Counted from the first letter of the stretch, positions 10,538 to 19,054 are shown. The stretch is 64,000 nucleotides of DNA from Clostridiales bacterium (GCA_021202925.1 JAJQCD010000028.1:62001-126000); one strand, 5' to 3'. Notes: generated by a model not told the origin, from the letters alone. A program made the numbers and translations.

Positions 10538-11671
10538 TTATGGTTTCTCATGGTACAGTGTCTCAATATAGGCGAGAATCAGTGGCGCGACGCCCTTGGC
10601 TTCGTTTTTGACAATCGGCTCGCGCATATAATAATCAAAGGTTCCTTCCCGCATCTGGACATTGCCGAGTCCGGCAACCAGACAGATGCCGCCGAGCTGC
10701 AGCTCGCCGTTCTCCTCGGAAAGATATTTGGTGCAAATGCCGTCGAACGCTTTCCGCCCGCAGGAATAATAGGATTCATCCAGGAATCCGAGTCGGACGC
10801 TCTTCATGATCGCGTAGGCGAAAATGGCAGAGCCAGAGGTTTCAAGATAGTTTGGTTTGATGCCGCCACGGTTCACGACCTGGTACCACATGCCGGTCTC
10901 TTCGTCCTGGTATGGCAGCATCGCGTCTATCAGTTCACGGTAAATCCGGTTCAGTTCTTTCTTCTGCGCACCGAGTGTCTCATCCGGCATGACATCCATG
11001 GTATCAATCAGGGCCATTGCATACCAGCCAAGTGCGCGAAGCCAGAAATTGTCAGAGAGTCCGGTCACCCGATCGCACCAGAAGGACTCGCGGGAGTCGT
11101 CGTAAGCGTGATAGTAAAGGCCGTTTCGCAGGTCACGCATCCGATCGTAGACGGTGAGGAACTGCTGATAACTGTCAAGGCAGTTCTTACTATTATTATA
11201 GGTGATTTCATACTGCATGTAGAAGGGCTGTGCCATGTACAGCCCGTCCAGCCAGATCTGGTTCGGATAGATCTTCTTGTGCCAGAAATTGCCGGTAGAA
11301 GTCCGCGGCTGGATCAGAAGCTGGCTGTAGACGGTGTCGATCGCCTTGCGGTACTTTTCCTTACCGGTCAGCCGATAGAGATCGAACAGTGTCTTTCCTG
11401 CATTGACGTTGTCCAGGTTGAGCTCCTGAGGGTCATAGGAGAGAATTGAGCCATCCTCGCGGACGAAATAATCGATGAAATTGTCTGCAAAGGTCAGATA
11501 ATCTTCCTTTTTCGTGATGTGATACAATTCCAGAATAGCCTTGATCATGGCTCCATCCATGTAATTCCATGAGGGCTTGCTGCCCGCCTTAATCTTCTCA
11601 ATATTCCAGATCGGTGCCTGGGGGCTGCTTTTCTCCAGAAGCTGGTCTATGTAACGGTCAAGAATTTCCAT
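10538..11671 (-). CDS. GH105 unsaturated glucuronyl/rhamnogalacturonyl hydrolase (YteR/YesR-like)
   Basis: Glycoside hydrolase family 105 enzymes remove the 4,5-unsaturated galacturonyl residue from oligosaccharides made by pectin or rhamnogalacturonan lyases. The 377-residue, signal-less (cytoplasmic) product shows the (alpha/alpha)6-barrel family features WNYMDGAMIKAILELY, KIYPNQIWLDGLYMAQPF with a conserved Asp, FWLRALGWYAMALID and EETGMWYQVV, and ends GTFDYYMREP. ATG at 11671 is chosen because AAAGGAGG lies about ten bases upstream; a longer reading into the operator region is unlikely. It diverges from the sugar-transporter operon and shares its regulatory region, so it should be co-induced by pectic oligosaccharides. 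Exact substrate (galacturonan or rhamnogalacturonan I) is not resolved. Confidence 0.9.
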   Translation of the reverse strand: MEILDRYIDQLLEKSSPQAPIWNIEKIKAGSKPSWNYMDGAMIKAILELYHITKKEDYLTFADNFIDYFVREDGSILSYDPQELNLDNVNAGKTLFDLYRLTGKEKYRKAIDTVYSQLLIQPRTSTGNFWHKKIYPNQIWLDGLYMAQPFYMQYEITYNNSKNCLDSYQQFLTVYDRMRDLRNGLYYHAYDDSRESFWCDRVTGLSDNFWLRALGWYAMALIDTMDVMPDETLGAQKKELNRIYRELIDAMLPYQDEETGMWYQVVNRGGIKPNYLETSGSAIFAYAIMKSVRLGFLDESYYSCGRKAFDGICTKYLSEENGELQLGGICLVAGLGNVQMREGTFDYYMREPIVKNEAKGVAPLILAYIETLYHEKP

Positions 11672-11692
11672 AATCCAACGAGGCCTCCTTTT

Positions 11693-11706
11693 TGTAAACG
11701 TTTGCA
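11693..11706. promoter_or_regulatory. LacI-family operator or CcpA cre site in front of the GH105 gene
   Basis: TGTAAACGTTTGCA is a near-perfect palindrome that fits both the generic LacI-family operator and the catabolite-response consensus TGWAARCGYTWNCW. It lies immediately downstream of the putative GH105 -10, where a bound repressor would block transcription. Confidence 0.65.
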
Positions 11707-11733
11707 ATATAAACTATATTAACACAGTTTGAA
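11706..11733 (-). promoter_or_regulatory. Putative promoter of the GH105 gene
   Basis: On the minus strand, TTCAAA (11733-11728), 16 bases, then TATATT (11711-11706). The -10 touches the operator at 11693-11706. Confidence 0.4.
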
Positions 11734-11793
11734 AAAAAATAGAATTGGTGAATATCGACAAAATAACAAAATGAAAGTGGGCAAAATAACTAA

Positions 11794-11822
11794 TTGACAG
11801 AATTATAGAATGGTGCTATATT
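11794..11822 (+). promoter_or_regulatory. Strong SigA promoter of the sugar-transporter operon
   Basis: Consensus TTGACA (11794-11799), 17-base spacer, TATATT (11817-11822). It drives the binding protein, small protein and permeases. Confidence 0.8.
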
Positions 11823-11868
11823 AGAAACATCAACAAGTGTTATGCAGGACTACCGGATGGATGCGTGT

Positions 11869-11932
11869 TGAAAACGTTTCTGTCTGTGGAAATGCATAAA
11901 ATTTTAGCCCATGCTTGCAAACCTTTGCAAAC
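11869..11932. promoter_or_regulatory. Additional LacI-type operator sites in the transporter leader
   Basis: TGAAAACGTTTCTG (11869-11882) contains the AAACGTTT core. Two direct TTGCAAAC copies follow at 11915-11922 and 11925-11932, ten bases apart, or about one helical turn. All lie downstream of the promoter, consistent with roadblock repression by the LacI protein encoded at 17418. Confidence 0.5.
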
Positions 11933-11983
11933 GAACGGGGAAAACATGGCACAGGGCAATCCGTAGAAAGGGAGAAGAATCTT

Positions 11984-13345
11984 ATGAGAAGAAACACAAA
12001 AAGAGTCATCGCGTTTTCGTTGGCGGCCGTTACGGCTCTGTCCTTAACTGCGTGTGGTGGTTCGAGCAGTTCAGGCAGTTCGAGCGGCTCCGCAGATTCA
12101 GGTGCTGCTGAGACCGCGGCGGCTGCAAGCGAAGGGGACGTTACGATTACCTTTTCCTGGTGGGGCGGCGATTCCAGACATGAAGCGACAGAAGCGGCGA
12201 TCGCAGCGTTTGAAGCAAAGTATCCGAACATTCATGTGACGCCGGAGTACGGCGCATGGTCCGGCTGGGAGGAGAAGCAGTCCCTGAATATCGTCGGTGG
12301 CAATGCAGCTGACGTGATGCAGATCAACTGGAACTGGATTGAGTCCTACTCCAATAACGGAGCAAACTTCGTGGATCTGAACGCTTATAACGAAGTTCTG
12401 GATCTGAGTCAGTTCCCGTCATCATCTCTGGAGCAGTGCGTAGCGGGTGGCAAGCAGGTGGCGGTTCCGATTTCCCTGACCGGCCGTCTGTTCTACTGGA
12501 ACAAGACGACCTTTGATGAGGTGGGTGTGGATATCCCGACCGACGAGGCTTCCCTGCTGGCGGCAGGCGCGGCGTTCAAGGCATATGACGACAGCTATTA
12601 TCCGCTGGCGCTTGGTGAGTATGACCGCATGATTTTCATCGTTCATTATCTGGAGTCCAAGTATGGCAAGGCCTGGGTTGAGAATGGTGAGCTGCAGTAC
12701 AGCGAAGAAGAGATTACAGAGGCCATGGATTTCATCACGAAGCTGGAAGAGGAGCATGTGATTCCGACGATCTCCGTCCTGAGCGGCGACATGGCAGATT
12801 CCCTGGATAAGAATTCCAAGTGGATTGATGGCAAGTATGCAGGTATCCTGGAGTGGGATTCCTCCGCTACGAAGTATAAGCAGGCCGTAGAAGAGTCTAC
12901 CAACAAGCCTGGACAGGAATTCGTCATCGGCGAGCCGCTTGACTTTGGCGATTACAATGGTGGATTTACCAAGATCTCGATGGCGTTTGCGATTTCTGCA
13001 ACCAGTGAGCATCCATATGAGTCGGCTCAGCTGATTGAGTTCCTTCTGAATGATCCGGAAGGCGTGGAGATCTGCAGCACCGAGCGTGGTATCCCCTGCT
13101 CTGCGGCAGCGGTTGCAGTTCTGGAAGAGAAGGGTCTTGGCGATGAGCTGGTTATGGAAGCGAATGCTCAGGTTCTGGAGCATAACGGATTCCCGCTGGA
13201 TTCCATGTTTGAGCACAATGACCTGAAGGCAAGCCCGGATGGCGTCTACTATAAGGTCTTCGGCAAGCTGTCCACCGGCGATTACACCAGCGCGGATGCA
13301 GCGGCGGCTCTGATTAAAGGCATCAATGAGCTGCTGGAGCAGTAA
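11984..13345 (+). CDS. Sugar ABC transporter substrate-binding lipoprotein (family 1)
   Basis: Extracellular lipid-anchored binding protein of a carbohydrate uptake (CUT1) ABC transporter. The 453-residue product has a basic N-terminus, hydrophobic core and lipobox ALSLTACG with lipidation Cys near residue 24, a Gly/Ser linker, then the SBP fold starting ITFSWWGGDSRHEAT and containing NPEYG-like AAFEAKYPNIHVTPEYG and QINWNWIESY. ATG at 11984 follows AAAGGGAGAAG. It is the first gene of the operon with permeases at 13866 and 14774. Pectin-derived oligosaccharide is the probable ligand, inferred from the GH105 and GH28 neighbours. Confidence 0.92.
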   Translation: MRRNTKRVIAFSLAAVTALSLTACGGSSSSGSSSGSADSGAAETAAAASEGDVTITFSWWGGDSRHEATEAAIAAFEAKYPNIHVTPEYGAWSGWEEKQSLNIVGGNAADVMQINWNWIESYSNNGANFVDLNAYNEVLDLSQFPSSSLEQCVAGGKQVAVPISLTGRLFYWNKTTFDEVGVDIPTDEASLLAAGAAFKAYDDSYYPLALGEYDRMIFIVHYLESKYGKAWVENGELQYSEEEITEAMDFITKLEEEHVIPTISVLSGDMADSLDKNSKWIDGKYAGILEWDSSATKYKQAVEESTNKPGQEFVIGEPLDFGDYNGGFTKISMAFAISATSEHPYESAQLIEFLLNDPEGVEICSTERGIPCSAAAVAVLEEKGLGDELVMEANAQVLEHNGFPLDSMFEHNDLKASPDGVYYKVFGKLSTGDYTSADAAAALIKGINELLEQ

Positions 13346-13373
13346 CGATTCATACATAACTTTTGACATCAGG

Positions 13374-13480
13374 GCATGACTGGCGAAACACGTCACTGGG
13401 TTGGCGTATCCATTGAGCGATACGTTTCGCCGGTATGCTTGGCTACCGGAAGCCGCCAAAGAGAGAACTTTGGCGGCTTC
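13374..13480 (+). other. Structured RNA between binding-protein and downstream operon genes
   Basis: Two adjacent folds in the 160-base gap. First, GCATGACTGGCGAAAC (13374-13389) pairs with GTTTCGCCGGTATGC (13424-13438) apart from one bulge and a G-U, enclosing an inner GTATC/GATAC hairpin (13406-13423). Second, a perfect 13-bp stem GAAGCCGCCAAAG (13449-13461) with complement at 13468-13480 and six-base loop. No T-run follows, so this is more likely an mRNA-stabilising or attenuating structure than a full terminator. It would explain a binding protein made in excess of permeases. Confidence 0.6.
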
Positions 13481-13506
13481 TATGGGAAATAGAACAGGAG
13501 AATGAT

Positions 13507-13854
13507 ATGGATGTCATGACCGCCGTCAAAGACAAGGCAAACTATGGAGCCATCGTGAAGTGGTTTCGCGGACAGGGCGATCTGGACATGGATCAGATGG
13601 TTCTCCTGGCCGATACGGTTCTGGCGATGTCGGAAGAGATATATGAGCATTACCGGGCTCTGCGTGATATTCTGAAGAGCCAGTTACAGAGAATCAGACG
13701 GACCTGTGAGGACGGGCATCTTGATGAGATCTGCCCGCAGGGTCCGATGAGAGACCAGCTGACCTATGTGGTCGGGATCGCCGTAGCCCGGAAGGTGATT
13801 TTGCCGGATCGGTATGGGGAGCTGTTGTCAAAATGCAACACAACACAAGAGTAG
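13507..13854 (+). CDS. Small protein of unknown function in the pectin transporter operon
   Basis: A 115-residue acidic, probably helical cytoplasmic product without signal peptide or membrane segment; no family recognised. ATG at 13507 follows CAGGAG by six bases, whereas an upstream in-frame ATG at 13435 lies inside the RNA hairpin and lacks a ribosome site. It reads MDVMTAVKDKANYGAIVKW, then a helix rich in Leu, Met and charged residues, and ends with VVGIAVARKVILPDRYGELL. It ends 11 bases before the first permease, so co-translation is likely. A regulatory or transporter-associated role is only inference from position. Confidence 0.7.
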   Translation: MDVMTAVKDKANYGAIVKWFRGQGDLDMDQMVLLADTVLAMSEEIYEHYRALRDILKSQLQRIRRTCEDGHLDEICPQGPMRDQLTYVVGIAVARKVILPDRYGELLSKCNTTQE

Positions 13855-13865
13855 GAGGTAACCAA

Positions 13866-14768
13866 ATGCAGAAAAAACAAGGCTTAAGCAGGGTGATTGC
13901 TGAAAATACCGGTTTTATTTTCATCATTCCCTGGCTGATTGGATTCCTGTTGTTTAAGGTGTATCCATTTGCATCGTCTTTGTACTACAGTTTTACGAAC
14001 TATGATCTGTTCTCGGGCATTTCAAAGACGGGTCTGATGAATTACCAGCAGATTTTTACCGATGAGGATATCGTGCGTGCATTCCTTGTGACCGGTAAAT
14101 ATGCGCTGTTCGATGTTCCGCTGAAGCTGATCTTCGCGCTGTTCATCGCGTACATTCTGAACTTCAAGCTGAAGGGTGTGAATTTCTTCCGGACCGCATA
14201 TTACATTCCTTCCATTCTCGGCGGTTCCATCGCGATCGCGATTCTGTGGAGAGCGGTATTTAATACAGAAGGCCTGATCAACTCGGTGCTCAGCATCTTT
14301 GGCATTCCGGCGATCAACTGGATGGCAGATGGCAACACGGCTTTGTTCGTCATCATCCTGTTGCGTATCTGGCAGTTTGGTTCCTCAATGGTCATTTTCC
14401 TGGCTGCGCTGAAGGGCGTGTCCGAGGATCTGTATGAGGCTGCTTCTCTCGATGGGGCATCCAAGTGGACGCAGTTCTTCCAGATCACCGTGCCGATCAT
14501 CACACCGGTTATTTTCTATAACCTGATCACACAGCTTTGCCAGGCGTTCCAGGAATTCAATGGTCCGTACCTGGTGACGAAGGGCGGCCCGAACGGAGCC
14601 ACCACACTGATTTCCATGCTGATTTACAACAACGCATTCCTCCGTCACAAGATGGGCATGGCGAGTGCACAGGCATGGGTACTGTTTGTAATCACGACGA
14701 TATTGACCACAATCGCGTTTGTAAGCCAGAAGAAGTGGGTTTACTATGCGGATGAAGACGGGAGGTAG
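13866..14768 (+). CDS. Sugar ABC transporter permease (MalF/UgpA type)
   Basis: Integral membrane subunit of the CUT1 transporter. The 300-residue product has six predicted helices, the first FIFIIPWLIGFLLFKVYPF, and the EAA loop DLYEAASLDGASKWTQFF (about residues 193-210) that docks on the ATPase. ATG at 13866 follows a GTAGGAGGTAACC ribosome site, so the in-frame extension from 13833 is discarded. It is paired with the second permease six bases downstream. No ATPase gene lies in the island, so a shared MsmX-like ATPase is expected elsewhere. Confidence 0.92.
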   Translation: MQKKQGLSRVIAENTGFIFIIPWLIGFLLFKVYPFASSLYYSFTNYDLFSGISKTGLMNYQQIFTDEDIVRAFLVTGKYALFDVPLKLIFALFIAYILNFKLKGVNFFRTAYYIPSILGGSIAIAILWRAVFNTEGLINSVLSIFGIPAINWMADGNTALFVIILLRIWQFGSSMVIFLAALKGVSEDLYEAASLDGASKWTQFFQITVPIITPVIFYNLITQLCQAFQEFNGPYLVTKGGPNGATTLISMLIYNNAFLRHKMGMASAQAWVLFVITTILTTIAFVSQKKWVYYADEDGR

Positions 14769-14773
14769 ACGAG

Positions 14774-15625
14774 ATGACAAGAGAACAGAAAAACAAAGTC
14801 AGTGCCATTTTGCGCTATATTGTGCTGATTGTGGTTGGTATCATCATGGTCTATCCTCTGATCTGGATGGTTGGCGCTACGTTTAAGACGAATTCTGAAA
14901 TCTTTACCAGTGCCTGGTTCATTCCGAAGAATCCGGTTTTTGACGGATATAATGATGCATTTAAGAGCTACGGTGGTAAGATTGATCTGATCAAGTCCAT
15001 GCTCAATACCTACAAGATCGTAATTCCCAAGGTGATATTTACGTTGATATCCGCCACGATCTGCGGCTACGGCTTCGGACGCTTTGAGTTTAAGGGTAAG
15101 AATGTCTTTTTTGCTCTGATGATCTGTACCCTGTTTTTGCCGCAGGTTGTACTGAATGCACCGCAGTACATTATGTTCAACAAGTGGGGCTGGACGGACA
15201 GCTATCTGCCGTTGGTTATTCCGTCCCTGTTTGCCTGTGACACGTATTTCCTGTACATGATTATCCAGTTCCTGCACAATGTGCCGAGAGAACTGGAGGA
15301 GGCAGCGAAGATTGACGGATGTACCTCGCTTCAGACGCTGTGGTATGTAATTGTTCCGATGTTGAAGCCAACACTGGTATCCTGTGCGCTGTTCCAGTTC
15401 ATGTGGACGTCCAATGACTTCCAGGGACCGTTGATCTACATTTCTACGATGGAGAAATATACGCATTCGATTTATCTGCGTATGTCCATGGACGGTGATG
15501 TCGGATTCCAGTGGAACCGTATCCTTGCCATGTCCCTGATTTCCATTATTCCATCTCTGATTGTGTTCTTCTGTGCACAGGGTTCTTTTGTAGATGGAAT
15601 TTCCGCAGGTGGCGTAAAGGGTTGA
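14774..15625 (+). CDS. Sugar ABC transporter permease (MalG/UgpE type)
   Basis: Second membrane subunit of the same importer. The 283-residue product has six helices, with YIVLIVVGIIMVYPLIWMVG near the N-terminus, and the EAA loop LEEAAKIDGCTSLQTLW (about residues 175-191). It starts six bases after the previous permease with AGGTAGACGAG as ribosome site. A hairpin with a T-run follows, partly separating it from the GH28 gene. Confidence 0.92.
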   Translation: MTREQKNKVSAILRYIVLIVVGIIMVYPLIWMVGATFKTNSEIFTSAWFIPKNPVFDGYNDAFKSYGGKIDLIKSMLNTYKIVIPKVIFTLISATICGYGFGRFEFKGKNVFFALMICTLFLPQVVLNAPQYIMFNKWGWTDSYLPLVIPSLFACDTYFLYMIIQFLHNVPRELEEAAKIDGCTSLQTLWYVIVPMLKPTLVSCALFQFMWTSNDFQGPLIYISTMEKYTHSIYLRMSMDGDVGFQWNRILAMSLISIIPSLIVFFCAQGSFVDGISAGGVKG

Positions 15626-15695
15626 TTTTTCAACATGATCTGCTTATAATAGGTTTAGTTGCTGCGGGGGCCTTCCCCGGGCAGAAGTCTTCAGA

Positions 15696-15730
15696 GGCCG
15701 CCGCACGGTTTATTCGCGGTGGCCTTTTTC
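15696..15730 (+). terminator. Terminator between permease and GH28 genes
   Basis: GGCCGCCGC (15696-15704) pairs with GCGGTGGCC (15716-15724), followed by five T. It may be partial, since the GH28 gene begins about 60 bases on with no clear promoter seen. Confidence 0.75.
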
Positions 15731-15785
15731 CGCAATCATGACCAAAAAGGGCTGAATGAGAAAGACCGGCCGGAAGGGAAAGACA

Positions 15786-17342
15786 ATGAATATCAGAAAT
15801 TTGTTTCAGACGGCACGCAGCGTGACGATCGAGATCGAGGACGGAGGATTTTATCAGAGCGTCAGGGATTGCGAGATTTATGTGAACGGGGTGTTTTATC
15901 AGAGGACAGGACGGACGGTCAAGGGAATTTATGGTCTTCTTCCGGATACGGAGTATGAGATTCTGGCAAGGGAGGGAGATGAGGAGGAGTGCATTTTCGT
16001 CCATACGGATACGGAGAATTTTACACTGAATGTCAGAGACTTTGGAGCAAAAGGGAATGGGATTCAGGACGACACTCCCTTTATTCAGGCAGCGATAATG
16101 GCCTGTCCCAGGAATGGTCGTGTGCTGATTCCGGAGGGGATATACCGGATTATCAGCCTGTTTTTAAAGGATGATCTGAAGCTGGAACTGGCAAAGGGAG
16201 CGGTTCTCTCCGCAGACACGGACCGAACCAGATTCCCGATTCTTCCAGGGATGATTGAGGGCTGGAACGAGAAATCGGAATACAATCTAGGTACCTGGGA
16301 AGGCAATCCGCTGGATATGTTTGCCGGCATTATTACCGGAATCCAGGTAAAAAATGTTGTCATTTACGGCCAGGGGATGATCGAGGGGAATGCAAGCGCG
16401 GATCCGCTGAACTGGTGGTACAACGAGAAAGTGAAGCTGATCGCATGGCGGCCAAGAATGATTTTTCTGAACCGGTGTGAAAATATTGTGGTGGAAGGCA
16501 TCCGGGTGCAGAATAGTCCGTCATGGAACATTCATCCCTATTTTTCAAAGCATTTGCGATTTTTCAACCTGACGATTCTCAATCCGAAGATTTCACCGAA
16601 CACGGATGGTCTGAACCCGGAGTCCTGCAAGGATGTGAAAATCATCGGCTGCTGTTTTTCTCTCGGAGATGACTGTATCGCAATCAAAGCGGGTAAGATT
16701 TACATGGGCTCGAAGTATCGGGTCCCATGCGATGATATTGTGATCCGGCAGTGCTTCATGGGAGATGGGCACAGCGCGGTTACACTCGGGAGCGAGATGG
16801 CAGGAGGTGTCCGGAATCTGACGGTGAGCGAGTGCCAGTTTGTCCGTACGGACCGGGGACTGCAGATCAAGACAAGGAGAGGCAGAGGCAGGGACGCGAT
16901 CATCGATGGGATTCATTTTGAGAACATTTATATGGAACGGGTACTGACTCCATTTGTGATCAACAGTTTCTATTATTGCGATCCGGATGGGCATACGGAT
17001 TATGTGCGGACGAAGGAAGCGCTGCCGGTGGATGAGAGGACGCCGGAGATTCGCAGGCTGAATTTCCGGCACATTCTGTGCGACGACTGTGAGGTAGCAG
17101 GAGCATTTTTCACGGGGCTGCCGGAGAAGAAGATCAGAGAGATTCATATGGAGCATATCCATATCAAATTCGCGAAGGATGCGAAACCGAATATCCCTGC
17201 GATGATGGATGATCTGGAGCCGTGCTGCAGGCTGGGCATCTATGCTCTGAATGTAGCAAAACTGCAGCTGGAGGATGTGACGATAGAAGGGCAGGAAGGA
17301 GAACCTTTTATTCTGAACAATATTGACACATTGATCCGATAG
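15786..17342 (+). CDS. GH28 polygalacturonase / rhamnogalacturonan-type hydrolase
   Basis: Glycoside hydrolase family 28, hydrolysing galacturonosyl linkages in pectin. The 518-residue product has an N-terminal beta domain (about 1-85), then the right-handed beta-helix beginning VRDFGAKGNGIQDDT. Family catalytic blocks are NTDGLNPESCKDVKIIGC, GDDCIAIKAGK, GDGHSAVTLGSE (GHG-region variant) and GLQIKTRRGRG (RIK-region variant). There is no signal peptide, so it likely acts on imported oligomers in the cytoplasm, as exo-type enzymes do. Two starts are possible: ATG 15786 after GGAAGGGAAAGAC (preferred) or ATG 15756. The LacI gene follows after 75 bases. Confidence 0.9.
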   Translation: MNIRNLFQTARSVTIEIEDGGFYQSVRDCEIYVNGVFYQRTGRTVKGIYGLLPDTEYEILAREGDEEECIFVHTDTENFTLNVRDFGAKGNGIQDDTPFIQAAIMACPRNGRVLIPEGIYRIISLFLKDDLKLELAKGAVLSADTDRTRFPILPGMIEGWNEKSEYNLGTWEGNPLDMFAGIITGIQVKNVVIYGQGMIEGNASADPLNWWYNEKVKLIAWRPRMIFLNRCENIVVEGIRVQNSPSWNIHPYFSKHLRFFNLTILNPKISPNTDGLNPESCKDVKIIGCCFSLGDDCIAIKAGKIYMGSKYRVPCDDIVIRQCFMGDGHSAVTLGSEMAGGVRNLTVSECQFVRTDRGLQIKTRRGRGRDAIIDGIHFENIYMERVLTPFVINSFYYCDPDGHTDYVRTKEALPVDERTPEIRRLNFRHILCDDCEVAGAFFTGLPEKKIREIHMEHIHIKFAKDAKPNIPAMMDDLEPCCRLGIYALNVAKLQLEDVTIEGQEGEPFILNNIDTLIR

Positions 17343-17417
17343 CCTGCATGGATGGAAGATACGAAAGAAACCAGATAACTGTCAGAACGGCAGGTACAGG
17401 AAGGACGGAGAAGATAC

Positions 17418-18425
17418 GTGGCGGTGACAATCAAAGACATTGCAAGACGTGCAGGAGTTTCCTACTCAACCGTTTCCAGGGCGCTGAACGGGATTGGGAG
17501 CGAAAACGGGGAAAGCAGGAAACGGATCCTGAAGATTGCCGATGAGATGGGATATGTTCCAAACCAGGCGGCGATTCATCTGAAACTGCAGCGGTCATAT
17601 GCGATTGGTTTATATTTTTCTACAATCAGCAAGACAACGTCTCAGTTTGTGCTTCACGATGTACTGACCGGGGTGTATGATGTTGCAGGGAGCAAGTATA
17701 ATGTCGTCGTCAAGGGCATTGATATGCATGAGCCGGGGACTTTGAATCCCAGCTATTTTGACGGAATCATCTGCCTGAGCCAGAGAAATGAAGATGAGGC
17801 ATTCATGGAGGAAGTGCTGGACAAGAAGATTCCCATGGTGGTGATCTGCCGCACGGTGATGATTGATGCGCCGAATGTCACGACGGACGAGGCGAGGGCG
17901 ATGGAAGAACTGACCGATTATGTGATTGAGAACGGACACCGGAATATCTGTGTGATTGAAGGAGAACCGGGTCTGGATTCCACGCGGCTGCGCCATCGCG
18001 GCTGGCAGGCTTCCGCAAGAAAACACGGACTTGATCCGGAGCAGATTCCGTGGGTGGAGGGAAATTATCGTTATCTGAGTGGATATCAGGGCGCGAAACG
18101 GCTGATGGTGCATCATCCGACGGCGATCATCTGCTGTAACGATGAGATGGCATTCGGCGCCAGGCAGGCGCTTGCCGACGAAGGACTTTCTGTGCCGCAG
18201 GATGTTTCTCTGGTTGGGTTTGATAACTGGGATATGTCTTCCTATGGAAATATGCGGCTGACGACGATCGAGCGCAATATGGGCGATCTTGCGCGGGAAG
18301 GTACACGAATGCTTTTGCGTCGTCTGAAGGATGGCGTCGTCGATAATCGGAGAGTGTTTCTGGAGAACAAGCTGATCATACGTGAATCCATGAGGGATAT
18401 ACGGAATGAACAGACGGGACGATGA
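17418..18425 (+). CDS. LacI-family transcriptional regulator of the pectin island
   Basis: DNA-binding repressor with sugar-sensing domain. The 335-residue product starts with the LacI helix-turn-helix TIKDIARRAGVSYSTVSRAL and hinge helix (PNQAAIHLKLQRSYAIGLYF), then a periplasmic-binding-protein-like effector domain with FDGIICLSQRN and ICCNDEMAFGARQAL. The start is GTG at 17418 after GGAGAAGAT. It is last in the island and probably binds the AAACGTTT-core operators at 11693-11932. The inducer is presumably a pectic sugar. Confidence 0.9.
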   Translation: MAVTIKDIARRAGVSYSTVSRALNGIGSENGESRKRILKIADEMGYVPNQAAIHLKLQRSYAIGLYFSTISKTTSQFVLHDVLTGVYDVAGSKYNVVVKGIDMHEPGTLNPSYFDGIICLSQRNEDEAFMEEVLDKKIPMVVICRTVMIDAPNVTTDEARAMEELTDYVIENGHRNICVIEGEPGLDSTRLRHRGWQASARKHGLDPEQIPWVEGNYRYLSGYQGAKRLMVHHPTAIICCNDEMAFGARQALADEGLSVPQDVSLVGFDNWDMSSYGNMRLTTIERNMGDLAREGTRMLLRRLKDGVVDNRRVFLENKLIIRESMRDIRNEQTGR

Positions 18426-18516
18426 CCCGGACGACAGTTTGCAGTCGGTGATTTCTGTGGGTAACATGCTCTTGTTTGGAGAAAGAAAAGTTTAAGGTTT
18501 TTTCATATTTAAGAAA

Positions 18517-18545
18517 TTGAATTGTCACTGAAATTGCTATATAAT
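18517..18545 (+). promoter_or_regulatory. SigA promoter of the small secreted protein gene
   Basis: TTGAAT (18517-18522), 17-base spacer, TATAAT (18540-18545), about 38 bases before the start codon of the following gene. Confidence 0.7.
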
Positions 18546-18583
18546 AGAAAAACGATTCAGGATGACAGGAGGTTTTTGATAAT

Positions 18584-19054
18584 ATGAAGAAAATGAGGAA
18601 ACTGCGGACGATAGGGAAGACCGTTGCTCTTGTCCTTATGATGGCGGTTCTCGGAAGCTTTCCGGTATTTGCCGGGCAGTGGGAACAGCAGGAGGATGGC
18701 GCGTGGAAATATGAGGAGGACGGTTCTTATCTGACCGGCTGGGTTTCGGTGGAAGGTACCTGGTATTATATGGATCCGGAGACAGAGGAATGGGTCAGGA
18801 ATCCGTCGATCAACCGGAATAATGTCTGCTATTTGCTTGAGAATGCGGTGACGAAGGCGGGATGGTATGCGACGGAAACGAGCGATATGGTCTATCTGGT
18901 GGAGAGCGTATCGTCAAATAAGATTACCGTGTCGATTCGGTTGCAGACACAGCCGTATCTTACCGCAAGCACGCTTGCGAGGTTTGAGGTGAGCCTGCGA
19001 GACAGGACAGCGAAAGAAATGTCAACGAAGCTGGTTTTGAATCTGTATGATTGA
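18584..19054 (+). CDS. Small secreted protein with a cell-wall-binding-type repeat
   Basis: A 156-residue product with signal peptide (KTVALVLMMAVLGSFPVFAG, cleavage near residue 31). The next segment, GAWKYEEDGSYLTGWVSVEG with WYYMDPETEEW, resembles one choline-binding/CW_binding_1 repeat (aromatic, Gly and Asp pattern). The remaining about 85 residues form a beta-rich domain not recognised. Function unknown; extracytoplasmic and perhaps wall-associated. ATG at 18584 follows an AGGAGG ribosome site. It is monocistronic, with its own promoter, and converges on the flippase gene. Confidence 0.75.
   Translation: MKKMRKLRTIGKTVALVLMMAVLGSFPVFAGQWEQQEDGAWKYEEDGSYLTGWVSVEGTWYYMDPETEEWVRNPSINRNNVCYLLENAVTKAGWYATETSDMVYLVESVSSNKITVSIRLQTQPYLTASTLARFEVSLRDRTAKEMSTKLVLNLYD

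Larger units (their letters stand above)
11672..11983. other. Divergent regulatory region of the pectin island (312 bases, no gene)
   Basis: Contains two back-to-back promoters and at least three operator-like sites listed separately. The transporter promoter's likely start near 11829 leaves a leader of about 155 bases carrying the downstream sites. A short coding frame through the leader into the binding-protein gene is not supported by a ribosome site. Confidence 0.7.

Noticed and set aside
10550-11449. Plus-strand open frame opposite the GH105 gene
   Set aside because: GH105 motifs on the minus strand are clear; the plus frame has none.
13435-13506. Upstream start for the small protein gene
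   Set aside because: This ATG lies in the RNA hairpin and lacks a ribosome site; ATG 13507 has CAGGAG at proper spacing.
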